A stretch of DNA of 64,000 bases. Origin: Ereboglobus sp. (lineage in GTDB: Bacteria > Verrucomicrobiota > Verrucomicrobiia > Opitutales > Opitutaceae). The notes beneath the pieces are model-generated. The model saw only the letters and a list, made by a program, of their open reading frames with translations, was not told where the DNA came from and ran no database searches. The stretch is from positions 30,975 to 94,974 of the forward strand of contig JARKRC010000072.1 of assembly GCA_029974595.1 (NCBI GenBank), written 5' to 3'. This document shows positions 47,395 through 55,488 of the stretch, piece after piece. The translations under genes were made by a program, and so were the position numbers. Every line of letters begins with the position of its first letter. Position 1 is the first letter of the stretch.

Positions 47395-48099
47395 ATGTTC
47401 AAAGTATTGAAAGGCCTTTATGAAGGCTGGAAGCTCAAAGGTGAGTTTCCGTCGGTGCCACCGATATTCGTTAAGAAATTCACTGATTTGCTCATTGATT
47501 ACCAAGAAAACCAGCTTTGGAAATATAGGTTTTTATGCCAATTCATAGATTCCGATGAAGACAGACTTAGATGCGCATTTTCATATGAGGTGTTTGGCTT
47601 TTCCATGGGAATATTTGCATCCAGCCAAAATACTAGTGATGAGCATGTCCTGTGCATCGGGAAGGCGTTTGGCGGAATTGTGTATGAGGCCTATAAAAGT
47701 CATGATGCGATTAAGCCTGCGGCCTTTATTCCAAGAGAAGAAGAACTGGAGACGATATATGATTTATTGACTCATAAGGGGATACGCATGTCATTTGATG
47801 AGTTTAAGTATGCGAATATATCAAAGGCTCATGTATTCTGGGGAAGCATGATTTATCGCGCTCAGCAGATGGGTAAGTCGCTGAGTATTATACTAAGCAC
47901 CCAGCATCATCCAGTTCCCAAATTTTTGGCCCATTTACCCCAAGACAATGCCTCAAAATTTTTATTTCATAACAGCATCACGTTGATGGAGGATATTACA
48001 GAAACAGACAGTCCAGTGAAGCGTCACTATTGTCGTCAGCTCGTTTCTGATGCACTTAATCATTTTTCGAAAGAAGAAAGAGGCTTCTCTGAGAGATGA
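47395..48099 (+). CDS. Cassette 2: soluble protein of unknown function
   Basis: A 234-residue AT-rich gene with no signal peptide and no clear membrane segment. The sequence is mixed alpha/beta with FSMGIFASSQNTSDEHVLCIG and HVFWGSMIYRAQQMGKS as distinctive stretches. No known domain or catalytic motif is recognised. The stop lies 11 bases before the remains of its R'' box, which an IS110-family element has split, so this cassette can probably no longer be excised. Its codon use differs strongly from the flanking carbohydrate genes. Confidence 0.75.
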   Translation: MFKVLKGLYEGWKLKGEFPSVPPIFVKKFTDLLIDYQENQLWKYRFLCQFIDSDEDRLRCAFSYEVFGFSMGIFASSQNTSDEHVLCIGKAFGGIVYEAYKSHDAIKPAAFIPREEELETIYDLLTHKGIRMSFDEFKYANISKAHVFWGSMIYRAQQMGKSLSIILSTQHHPVPKFLAHLPQDNASKFLFHNSITLMEDITETDSPVKRHYCRQLVSDALNHFSKEERGFSER

Positions 48100-48112
48100 A
48101 GTCAAGTGAGGC

Positions 48113-48378
48113 GATTACATAGAGGGGAAAGGTGATTATAAAATATGCATTCTTTGGGTTTGTTGCCCCTAGCCGGGGGAGCGGGGGCGGCAATGAGCGC
48201 CCCGCATTGTAGATGTAATCAAGGCGGGTCCGATGGCCTGGGCGGGATGTCGCGGGGGGATCAACAGATCCTGTGATCACACTTCTCTAAGCGGCGGGCA
48301 TGTTTCGGCCCCGCGCAGCGTAATGGTTTGATCCCCGGCCCTCCATCCTAACCAAAGATGCGTGTGTGTTTCACCTCA
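48113..48378 (-). ncRNA. Candidate bridge-RNA region of the IS110-family element
   Basis: Non-coding 3' end of the element with several self-complementary stretches, for example TTGCCCC...GGGGCGGCAA and CAATG...CATTG around 48160-48210. It contains CCTAACCA at 48347-48354, identical to the target flank at 49500-49507. Read on the transposase strand this is UGGUUAGG, matching the left target half, as expected of a target guide. IS110-family elements encode such guide RNAs in a non-coding end. The RNA borders and donor loop are not resolved. Confidence 0.45.
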
Positions 48379-49443
48379 TCAGCTCTCTTCAGGAGCGGCC
48401 GGGGAAAGTGTTTTGCCTGGGGGCGGCGCGGGCATGTAATCGCGTTTTTCATGGAGCATTTGCCAGGCGATTTTCGCCATGCGCCGGGCGGTTATTATGA
48501 TCGCGTTGTTGGGCAGTTTGCCGCGCGCGCGGTGGCGTTTGTAGAAACGGCCAAAATAGTCGGAGCAGGCGACAGCGGTCCATGCGGCTTCCACGAAGGC
48601 CCAGCGCAGCCATTTGTTGCAGAAGGGCAAAATGTCGCCGTGCGTGATCTTGCCGCCGGAGGCGTGGGTGGTGGGCACCAGGCCGGCGTAGGCGCAGAGT
48701 TTGTCCGCGGTTTCGAAGCGCTCGGGCTTGTCGATCTCCAGGGCGATGAGGGGCGCGAGCACGCCGCCCACCCCGGGCAGCGTTTGGAGGCGCCGCGCAA
48801 CGCGGTTGGAGCCGAGCGCCTTGCCGATGCGTTCCTCCATGGTCTTGACCTGCGTTTGCAGCAGCGCGTGCAGTTGCAGTTCGTCGTCGAGCACGGCGCG
48901 TTCGCCCGCGGGCAGTTTTATGCGGTTGAGCCACGAGAGCCCGCGTTTGCCGAACAGGTCCGTGAAGACGGGCCGCTCGACCCGGGGGTGCCGGTCGATG
49001 AGGCTGTGGATGCGGTTGCGCGTCATCGTGCGCAGCCGCGTGAGCCAGAGGCGCTGGCGCAGCAGATTTTTCCTCGCGCGCACGGCCGGGGCGGGCACAT
49101 GCACGCGGCTGATGAAATTGCCTCGCAACAGCGTCGCAAGGGCGTGCGCGTCGACTTTGTCGTTCTTGTTCATCGACTCGGCGATGATGCGGTTCTTCGC
49201 CGGGTTCGAGAGCGCCACGTCCTCCACGCCCTCGATCCCCTCGAGCAGATCGTAGAGCGCGCCCCAGTTCCAACACGCCTCCATGACCACCTTGCACGGG
49301 GCGCCCAGCGCCTTGACGTACGCCTCGAAGGCTTCCGGGGCGTTGGCGTTGATCCGCGCTTCGCGGATGATGCGGCCTTGCCCGTCAACCGTGCAGGCCA
49401 CCGAATAATGTTTGTGATAATCGATTCCGGTATAGTAACTCAT
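48379..49443 (-). CDS. IS110-family transposase (DEDD plus serine)
   Basis: A 354-residue transposase. The N-terminal RuvC-like DEDD domain shows Asp8 in GIDYHKHYS, Glu in VMEACWNWG, and the Asp pair in NKNDKVDAHALA. A coiled-coil region follows (LQTQVKTMEERIG). The C-terminal Transposase_20 domain has TLPGVGGVLAPLIA, and the conserved Ser in HASGGKITHGDI. Length is typical of the family and no disruption is seen, so it may be active. Its base composition is GC-rich, closer to the chromosome than to the cassettes around it. It sits inside attC-2. Confidence 0.93.
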   Translation of the reverse strand: MSYYTGIDYHKHYSVACTVDGQGRIIREARINANAPEAFEAYVKALGAPCKVVMEACWNWGALYDLLEGIEGVEDVALSNPAKNRIIAESMNKNDKVDAHALATLLRGNFISRVHVPAPAVRARKNLLRQRLWLTRLRTMTRNRIHSLIDRHPRVERPVFTDLFGKRGLSWLNRIKLPAGERAVLDDELQLHALLQTQVKTMEERIGKALGSNRVARRLQTLPGVGGVLAPLIALEIDKPERFETADKLCAYAGLVPTTHASGGKITHGDILPFCNKWLRWAFVEAAWTAVACSDYFGRFYKRHRARGKLPNNAIIITARRMAKIAWQMLHEKRDYMPAPPPGKTLSPAAPEES

Positions 49444-49593
49444 AACGTCTGGAATATGTTCGAATCCCCATGGTTTTCGACTCGCCTGCGCTCATATTAC
49501 CTAACCAGTAGCCAGAGCCAACGTGGATAAACGATAACCCTGCAAATTAATGATTGTGGTTCTGCGTGGCTCATCTTAAATGTTGAGCAAAGT

Positions 49594-50136
49594 ATGAGCG
49601 AAGACCTCAAATCGTTACTCAAAGATTACGGGCCCGCAATCGGCCCTGGGTTGGCTTTTCTGTTGGGCCTTGTCGCACTCTTTGCCAAGCACCGGTTTGA
49701 TGAGTGGTCGGCGGAAGACGCTGTTAAGAGAAAGCTCGAACGTCTGCAGGAGCTACTAGTCCGCTCTCGTCCACCGTGGCACTTCTTTCCTAACTCAAGC
49801 GAGCAGTTCCTTCATGCAGACGAGGCCAGGAATCTCACAAATATATCGAGGTTCTATGGGAAAGCACTCGCAGTGCAGGCCGTCGCGAAGCAGATCGAGG
49901 AGAAGGTTCACGAGCACTGCTCTTACCCTGATGTTTTGAGGTTGTCGGCGCTGCAGTGGTCACTTGGGTTCCTCATCAAGGAGCTCGAAGAGTTTAGATC
50001 GAATAGCGAGAAGCTCACGCCGTTTATGCTCACCTCACTGCGAGATCGCTGGATCCAGATCGAGAATGACTTTTCACGTGAAGCGGCAGGCTTTGATTAT
50101 ATCGAGGGGAAACGCGATGTTGAGAGAATCATTTGA
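49594..50136 (+). CDS. Cassette 3: N-terminally membrane-anchored protein of unknown function
   Basis: A 180-residue protein with one hydrophobic segment (residues ~14-32, AIGPGLAFLLGLVALFA) followed by a cytoplasmic, largely helical region with FPNSSEQFLHADEARNL and LRLSALQWSLGFLIKELEE. No known family is recognised. The gene starts 11 bases after the cassette boundary and ends four bases before R''. The general layout (one TM helix, then a helical soluble part) is shared with many phage-defence effectors, but that is only an analogy. Confidence 0.72.
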   Translation: MSEDLKSLLKDYGPAIGPGLAFLLGLVALFAKHRFDEWSAEDAVKRKLERLQELLVRSRPPWHFFPNSSEQFLHADEARNLTNISRFYGKALAVQAVAKQIEEKVHEHCSYPDVLRLSALQWSLGFLIKELEEFRSNSEKLTPFMLTSLRDRWIQIENDFSREAAGFDYIEGKRDVERII

Positions 50137-50139
50137 AAG

Positions 50140-50221
50140 GCCCAACAAGGCGCCAGAGCCAACGCCACTACCTGGCACGGACCGTGCCAGGTAGTGGCGT
50201 GGTTCATCTTTGACGTTGGGC
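50140..50221 (+). other. attC-3 recombination site
   Basis: R'' GCCCAAC (50140-50146), R' GTTGGGC (50215-50221), 82 bp. The centre is a near-perfect 35-bp palindrome with arms GCCACTACCTGGCACGG and its complement around a single A. This is typical of the folded single-strand substrate used by integron integrases. Confidence 0.92.
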
Positions 50222-50237
50222 AGAATAAAAACAGCAT

Positions 50238-51782
50238 ATGAGCAAACTTTCGCCGACTACCGTAAACGCAGCTTTAAACAGCCATACATTGCTCGGTGAT
50301 ACCGACTTGTTTCCTAGACAACCCGAGATCGATATCATCGCAAGGCATGCGGCCGAATTTGTTACGTTATCAACTACAAAGGATATCAATTCTATCGAAT
50401 TTGGTGCGTCCAGGCGCTTCGTGGTTCCCAAAGACGACTTCTCTTTACGAGTCGCGACTCAGTTTGACCCCTTTGATAGCATTGCCCTCACATCTCTAAT
50501 GCTAGAATTTGGTCACTTAATCGAAAGTAAACGACTATCTCAGGCAGATCAGGTTGCATTTAGCTATCGATTTTCACCCCAAACCGATGGTCGACTATTT
50601 TCACCTTCTGCAGACTGGACTTCCTTCTGGGAAAGATGCCTCAAAAAGGCCTCCGAATGTGCGCATGTAGGTTATCTTGATGTTACTGATTTCTACAATC
50701 AAATATACCATCACGTAATCGAGAATCAATTGAATGAGTGTGGCTGGCCTCCATATGCAGTTAAATACGTGAATAGATTACTGGGATTTCTTACAGCAAA
50801 AATTAGTAGAGGTATTCCAGTTGGCCCATATGCTTCGCATATGCTAGCTGAGGCGTCCATGATCCCAATCGATCAGAGTATTAGAGATCACGGCATTGAT
50901 CATTGTAGATTTGTGGATGATATTATATTTTTCGCAGATTCGGAGATTAATGCGAGGAGCACCCTGTTTAAGATAGCCGAAATTCTGGATCAACAGCAAC
51001 GATTGACCATAAATCGAACGAAGACAACGCTCTTCGATTCTCAATCGTTTATTACTCATGCTCGATCCATGGTAGATGACCGGCCCCTCACATCAGAAGA
51101 GGCCAGTGTGCTCACCGTTATCAATCGATACACTAGGAGGAGTCCATACGTGACTGTTCCAATTACTACGCTTTCCCCTGCTGACCTCTTGTCCATTCCG
51201 GATGCTTTGATCGAAGGGGTTATACGAGCATACACTAGAAACTCCGATATTGATTTCCCTCGATTACGATGGTTTCTGCGGCGTATATCCCAGATCGGGC
51301 ACCCAGGCGCGATTGAGGTTATTGTAGAGTGGTTTGAAAGACTACTACCGGCACTACCGGATATTGCCCATTATTTTATTTCGGCTGCGCCGAATTATAA
51401 AGGAGACTGGAAAAGCCTAGGGGGCGATTTATTTGAAATGCTTGAGCATCCAATTGTCCGAGCCAATGATTTCCTTCAAATTTCTATACTATCGTTATTT
51501 CATAGAAACATCAAACTGAATCACCTTGGCCGATTAGTTTCGGTTCAGTCGCGATTTTCCCCAGATGTGCAGCGTGAGATTATCTTGATTTTGGGTGCGC
51601 ATGGTTCATCGGCTGTCTTGAGAGAGATGAAAGATAAGTTTCCTGGACTGACTCCTTGGAGCAGGCGTGCATTCTTGGCATCGGCAATTACACTACCTAA
51701 GGAAGAGCGTGGGTTTCTCACAAAAGCGGTTAGGCCAATTTCGTTATTCGAAGAACTTTTGATTAAAGAACTAAAGAAATAA
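50238..51782 (+). CDS. Cassette 4: reverse transcriptase of the Abi/DRT (defence) type
   Basis: A 514-residue protein. The RT palm motifs are present: GYLDVTDFYNQI with Asp148 and Asp151, RGIPVGPYASHMLAE near residue 191, and FVDDIIFFA with the catalytic Asp227-Asp228. A thumb-like region with LTINRTKTTLF follows. The C-terminal ~220 residues are helical and HEAT-repeat-like (e.g. QREIILILGAHGSSAVLREMKDKF), as in AbiA/AbiK and other defence-associated reverse transcriptases that act without a partner or with an RNA. No maturase X or HNH domain is present, so it is not a group II intron, and no retron-type ncRNA is obvious within the cassette. Anti-phage function is inferred from family resemblance. 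Confidence 0.88.
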   Translation: MSKLSPTTVNAALNSHTLLGDTDLFPRQPEIDIIARHAAEFVTLSTTKDINSIEFGASRRFVVPKDDFSLRVATQFDPFDSIALTSLMLEFGHLIESKRLSQADQVAFSYRFSPQTDGRLFSPSADWTSFWERCLKKASECAHVGYLDVTDFYNQIYHHVIENQLNECGWPPYAVKYVNRLLGFLTAKISRGIPVGPYASHMLAEASMIPIDQSIRDHGIDHCRFVDDIIFFADSEINARSTLFKIAEILDQQQRLTINRTKTTLFDSQSFITHARSMVDDRPLTSEEASVLTVINRYTRRSPYVTVPITTLSPADLLSIPDALIEGVIRAYTRNSDIDFPRLRWFLRRISQIGHPGAIEVIVEWFERLLPALPDIAHYFISAAPNYKGDWKSLGGDLFEMLEHPIVRANDFLQISILSLFHRNIKLNHLGRLVSVQSRFSPDVQREIILILGAHGSSAVLREMKDKFPGLTPWSRRAFLASAITLPKEERGFLTKAVRPISLFEELLIKELKK

Positions 51783-51785
51783 TGA

Positions 51786-51838
51786 GCCCAACAAGTAGAT
51801 GGAGCTATGCGATTGCTTGGCTCATCATGACGTTAGCC
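51786..51838 (+). other. attC-4 recombination site
   Basis: R'' GCCCAAC (51786-51792), L' within TTGGCTCATCATG, R' GTTAGCC (51832-51838). A short site of 53 bp. Confidence 0.88.
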
Positions 51839-51852
51839 TAAAATAATCATAT

Positions 51853-52161
51853 ATGAAATCCGAAGATGTATTAACTCCACAAGACGCAGCCCGCTACTTC
51901 CTTGAACATCATTCTGATGTTTTCACCGAAGCATATAAAGTTGGCGATGCATTAGAAGTAGTCACAAAAGACCACATTTTCCGCATCGAACCACAAGAAT
52001 CCATAGGTCCAGCCACAAGTAAGTTTGATGTGCGCGTTTACGAAATGAAAAATTCAGTGTGGGAGATTTATAGTGATTTCCCATATTGTGACCGTCCGAC
52101 GCCTGCATTGGTGTGCATGCAAGCACTGAACTTTCTCTGGGATAGGCTCCGCGCCAAATAA
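51853..52161 (+). CDS. Cassette 5: small protein of unknown function
   Basis: A 102-residue soluble protein with no signal peptide. Distinctive stretches are LTPQDAARYFLEHHSDVF at the N-terminus and a beta-rich middle (ALEVVTKDHIFRIEP, KFDVRVYEMKNSVWEIYSD). It resembles small single-domain cassette proteins but no family is recognised. The gene starts 20 bases after the cassette boundary and ends seven bases before its R'' box, so it exactly fills the cassette. Confidence 0.72.
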   Translation: MKSEDVLTPQDAARYFLEHHSDVFTEAYKVGDALEVVTKDHIFRIEPQESIGPATSKFDVRVYEMKNSVWEIYSDFPYCDRPTPALVCMQALNFLWDRLRAK

Positions 52162-52168
52162 AGAAAGA

Positions 52169-52223
52169 GGCTAACCCTGAGAGTTGTGTTGTCGCGAAGC
52201 CGACAACACGACTCTTGTTGAAC
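52169..52223 (+). other. attC-5 recombination site, right end of the array
   Basis: R'' GGCTAAC (52169-52175), R' GTTGAAC (52217-52223), 55 bp. Internal arms GAGTTGTGTTGTCG and CGACAACACGACTC pair in 13 of 14 positions. No cassette gene follows. Confidence 0.85.
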
Positions 52224-52289
52224 AAGCCCGATTGATACGGGCGGGGTGGCCGGTCCTTATGCGGATTGTATTTCTCGGCCAATCATGAG

Positions 52290-52316
52290 CGTTCCGGCAT
52301 TCGGAACGGTTTTTTT
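52290..52316 (+). terminator. Intrinsic terminator after the cassette array
   Basis: Arms CGTTCCG and CGGAACG, loop GCATT, then G and a run of seven T. It lies ~70 bp past attC-5 and would stop transcripts leaving the array before the convergent GH35 gene. Confidence 0.88.
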
Positions 52317-52445
52317 CGTCTTCATCGCCGCCGTCGCAGCGAGGGCAGGTAATGCGAACGACGCGAAGTGGTGTTTTGCCAATTTTGCCACAGAACGCGA
52401 ATAATGTAAGCGATCGCCTTCCCTCTTCCGTCCTCCGGCCTATTT

Positions 52446-55277
52446 TCACTCTTCACTCTTCTCATTCGTTCCGTCACTCGCCGCGGGGGTGAGCGTGTGG
52501 GTGAAGGTGTGGAGGATTTCGAGTTTGTTCAGATCGGCGACGGCGGGGCGCGCGACGAAGTGCGGGCGCGCGCTGTCGGGGAGCAGGATCGGGGCGTCCT
52601 TGCGCAGCGGCAGAATCTCGATGGAGAGCGGCGCGCCTGCGTCGAGTTCCTCGGCGAAACGCGCGAGGGGCATGTCGAGCGGGAGGCCGTTGTAGAAATC
52701 GTCGAGGATCACTTTTCCGCCGAGCAGCACGCGCGCGACGTCGCCGGTGTAGTGGATGCGCAAAACCGGCCAGGCGTCATTTTTCCACACACCGGCGGGG
52801 ACCGTGATTCTCCACGCGGCGGCGGAGGCGAAATCAGCGGCGACGGGCGCGGCGGGCACGGGCTTGGGCGCTTTGCCAAGGGGAATCTCGCGCGGCGGGC
52901 CGACGGCGCGGATTTTTTCGGCGCGGGGCGCGGCGACTTTTGCAAGCGCGGGATTCGGCGCGCCGGGCACGGTGATTTTTGCAAAAATGCCCTCGCCCAT
53001 GTCGATGCCGGTCAGGAATGCGAGCAGGCCGCGCGCGAAGCGGCTTCCTTTTTTCGCGCCCTTGGCGTTGGGGTCGGGTTTGGGATACACGAGCACGTCC
53101 ACCGGGTCGGGCGTGGGCGCGTGGACGCGGAGCGTCTCGGTGGCGCTGTCGATGGTGATGGGGTGTTTTGAAAGGAACACGCGGTCGTCGTCGCCCCACG
53201 CGAGTTTGTAGAGGTTGAGCGAATCGGCGCGGGAGAGGATCACGATGCTGATCGCCCTGCCGTCATGCGCGCGGAGGGAAATCGCGGGCGAGTGGCCGGT
53301 TTTCAGGTTGGTGATGCGCACAAGGCCGTCGCCCTTGCGCTGGCGTCCGGAGGCGTTGCTGACGCCGCGCACGGTGAGGTCGCTGAACGCGAGTTCGGGC
53401 GCGATGCCGGGGATTTCGGAAAAAAAGTAAACGCGCTCCTTCTCGTCGGGCGTGTCGGCGTAGCAGAGCAGTTGCGCGGTCGCGTAGGCGAGGATCGCGC
53501 CGTTGCCGAGGTCGAGGTTGAACGGCCAGATGAACGCGATGTCCGCCGGAATATCGACGGGCGTCACCGGCACCATGCGCTTGCTGGCGGCCTGGGCGAC
53601 GGCGGCACGGCGTCCGGCATCGGGTGTCGCGCCGGTGATGCCGGAGTCGCGCGAGAGGCCGGCGCTGCTCGGGAGCGGCGAAACGGATTCGACCGGCGGC
53701 AGGTTGAGCGCGAATTGCACGCCGCGATGGACCGGCATGGGCTGGAGCCGCTGGTAGTTGTTGACGAAAATGAAACCCGAGCGGCCGTTGGAGCGCAGCG
53801 CCCAGCGGAGCGTGCGGTTGTCGTCCTTGCCGTCGGGGCGGTGCGCGGGAAGCACCGTGGGCATTCCCGGAAGCAGGTAGCCGAAATCGTGCATGAACAA
53901 GTGCTGGAGGCGCAGCAGGTGATAATGCGGACGCACCTGCCCGGCGGCGCCGAGGGGCGCTTGGAAGTCGTAGTTTTTTTCGGGCAGGTCGTTCCAGTTT
54001 GTGAAGCGCGTCGATTGGTTTTCCTGGAGCGTGATGCCGGTCGCGCTGTCGGGATTCACGCCGCCGTGATACATGTAATAACCGGGCTGGACGCTGCCGG
54101 AGCCGAGCTTCACGAGCGTGGTCGATTCGATGTCGCGCGGATCGACCAAAATGCGCCGGTGATACGAACTCATCATGCCGCCGCCGATCTCGCAGGTGAG
54201 ATACGGATACGCGGCCACGTCGGGATCGTCGGCGACATTGGCGCGCCCGAGCGCCTCGCTGGCGATGTTGCTGTCAACGCGCAGTGTCGTGAAACGGAAG
54301 CCCGTCCAGTAGTTGCCCGGCATCGGCGTGGTTTCGCGATCCCAAAAGCCCTCCGCATACACGCCGTAAAGCGGCACGATTTCGCCCGGCGGCATCGGCG
54401 ACGTGAGCGCGGGCCAGCCGGTGCGCGTGTAAAGCGGAACGACGATGCCGGCATCGATCGCCATTTTTTTGAGCGCGAGCAGATGCTCCGCCGGGCCGCG
54501 ATATTCGTTTTCCAACTGCGCGCCGATCACCGGCCCCCCGTCCTTCCAAAGGAGGCCGCGAAGCTGCGCGCCGATTTCGGCGTAGAGGATGCGCGCCTTG
54601 TCCATGTAGCGCGGATCGTCGGAGCGCAGGCGGCAGCCGCTCGCCACGAGCCAGTCCGGCAGGCCGCCGTTGCGCGCCTCGCCGTGGCACCACGGGCCGA
54701 GCCGCACCATCACCTGCATGCCGGCCTCGGCGCACGTCTGCACGAAGCGCCGCAAATCGCGGTCGCCGCTCCAGTCGAAACGCCCTTCGATCTCCTCGTG
54801 GTGGATCCAGAAAACATACGTGGCGACGATGTCCACGCCGCCCGCCTTCATCTTGAGAAGCTCCCCGCGCCACTCCCGCGCCGGATAGCGCGAGTAGTGA
54901 AACTCGCCCATGACCGGCGTCCACGCGTTCGCGTTTTTCGTGAGGCTCGAACGCGTGGCCGAGATCACCGTGCCGTCCGGGCTCGTGTCGGCGCCGGGGC
55001 TCGCGACGATCATCGCGGATTGTTGCGCGAGCTGCGACATCGCCCCTGTCGCGAACGGAATCGAAACCGCATACGCCCCGCCGTCCGTCGCGCCGAAATC
55101 GCCGGGGCCAAGCTCTGGAAAATCCACCGGCGCGCCCGCCGATGACGACGGCACCGACGACGCGGATTTGCCCGGCGCCGAAAACGTCTGCGCCTGCGCG
55201 CTGCCACAAAAGGCGCATGATAAAAACGCCGCCAGAATACATCCGGAATAATTGCGAAAAACGTGCGGTTTTATCAT
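52446..55277 (-). CDS. GH35-like beta-galactosidase, secreted
   Basis: A 943-residue exported enzyme. From ATG 55277 there is a signal peptide (SCAFCGSAQAQT). The GH35 TIM barrel shows GEFHYSRYPAREW, VMVRLGPWCHGEARNGGLPDWL (in parts), acid/base Glu258 in AQLENEY and a nucleophile candidate Glu363 in TCEIGGGMM. Beta-sandwich domains follow. The Ala/Pro-rich stretches in the C-terminal half are unusual, and the family norm is 600-850 residues. It would release galactose from oligosaccharides or glycans. It is separated from the cassette array by a terminator and is divergent from lpxC-fabZ. An in-frame ATG at 55412 adds 45 non-homologous residues. Confidence 0.88.
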   Translation of the reverse strand: MIKPHVFRNYSGCILAAFLSCAFCGSAQAQTFSAPGKSASSVPSSSAGAPVDFPELGPGDFGATDGGAYAVSIPFATGAMSQLAQQSAMIVASPGADTSPDGTVISATRSSLTKNANAWTPVMGEFHYSRYPAREWRGELLKMKAGGVDIVATYVFWIHHEEIEGRFDWSGDRDLRRFVQTCAEAGMQVMVRLGPWCHGEARNGGLPDWLVASGCRLRSDDPRYMDKARILYAEIGAQLRGLLWKDGGPVIGAQLENEYRGPAEHLLALKKMAIDAGIVVPLYTRTGWPALTSPMPPGEIVPLYGVYAEGFWDRETTPMPGNYWTGFRFTTLRVDSNIASEALGRANVADDPDVAAYPYLTCEIGGGMMSSYHRRILVDPRDIESTTLVKLGSGSVQPGYYMYHGGVNPDSATGITLQENQSTRFTNWNDLPEKNYDFQAPLGAAGQVRPHYHLLRLQHLFMHDFGYLLPGMPTVLPAHRPDGKDDNRTLRWALRSNGRSGFIFVNNYQRLQPMPVHRGVQFALNLPPVESVSPLPSSAGLSRDSGITGATPDAGRRAAVAQAASKRMVPVTPVDIPADIAFIWPFNLDLGNGAILAYATAQLLCYADTPDEKERVYFFSEIPGIAPELAFSDLTVRGVSNASGRQRKGDGLVRITNLKTGHSPAISLRAHDGRAISIVILSRADSLNLYKLAWGDDDRVFLSKHPITIDSATETLRVHAPTPDPVDVLVYPKPDPNAKGAKKGSRFARGLLAFLTGIDMGEGIFAKITVPGAPNPALAKVAAPRAEKIRAVGPPREIPLGKAPKPVPAAPVAADFASAAAWRITVPAGVWKNDAWPVLRIHYTGDVARVLLGGKVILDDFYNGLPLDMPLARFAEELDAGAPLSIEILPLRKDAPILLPDSARPHFVARPAVADLNKLEILHTFTHTLTPAASDGTNEKSEE

Positions 55278-55488
55278 TGTTTGGAAAAAATATCCCGTTG
55301 ATTGCACCCTGCAACACCCGCGGGCCTGTGACAGTATGAAAACAAAAGTCCCGGAAAGTTGCAGATATATGAAAGCTCCCGTAAAAGAGCGGGCCGCACG
55401 CCCGCCGCCCATATCCGCGCTTGCCCAAACCCCGCATATCCCAAAACTTCCTCGCCTCTAAAACGTTCCACCAAGTTTCCAAGAATCC

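Larger units (their letters stand above)
48113..49501 (-). mobile_element. IS110-family (IS1111-like) element inserted in an attC R'' box
   Basis: About 1.39 kb, read on the minus strand. The transposase (48379-49443) leaves only ~58 bp at its 5' side but ~266 bp of structured non-coding DNA at its 3' side. That layout matches the IS1111 group, in which the long end lies downstream of the gene. IS1111-attC elements are known to target attC sites. The boundaries are inferred from restoring GGC/TAAC into a perfect R'' box; one C is shared, so they may shift by a base. No conventional terminal inverted repeats are evident, as usual for IS110. Confidence 0.8.
48110..49588 (+). other. attC-2 recombination site split by an insertion sequence
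   Basis: GGC at 48110-48112 and TAAC at 49502-49505 would join to R'' GGCTAAC, the exact complement of the cassette's opening TTAGCC. The remaining right part (49506-49588) holds AGAGCCAACG, CGTGGCTCATC and R' GTTGAGC (49582-49588). Without the IS the site would be about 90 bp. Confidence 0.8.
46627..52217 (+). mobile_element. Integron gene-cassette array without visible integrase (CALIN)
   Basis: Five cassettes in a row: 46627-47369, 47370-49582 (enlarged by an IS), 49583-50215, 50216-51832 and 51833-52217. Each holds one plus-strand gene starting 15-25 bases after the cassette boundary and stopping within a few bases of an R'' box. Each boundary is G/TTRRRY. The six bases opening each cassette complement that cassette's own R'' box: TTCGGC/GCCGAAC, TTAGCC/GGCTAAC (after removing the IS), TTGGGC/GCCCAAC and TTAGCC/GGCTAAC are exact; TTGAGC/GCCCAAC has one mismatch. 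The genes are clearly richer in A+T than their neighbours. No tyrosine-recombinase intI gene is present in the window. Confidence 0.9.

Noticed and set aside
48347..49507. CCTAACCA direct repeats as target-site duplications bounding the IS
   Set aside because: That boundary would leave an unexplained 240-bp structured segment and fail to restore the R'' box; the 48112/49502 boundaries restore it exactly.
50238..51782. Group II intron or retron reading of the reverse transcriptase
   Set aside because: No maturase or HNH domain, no intron-like flanks, and no room in the cassette for a retron ncRNA.
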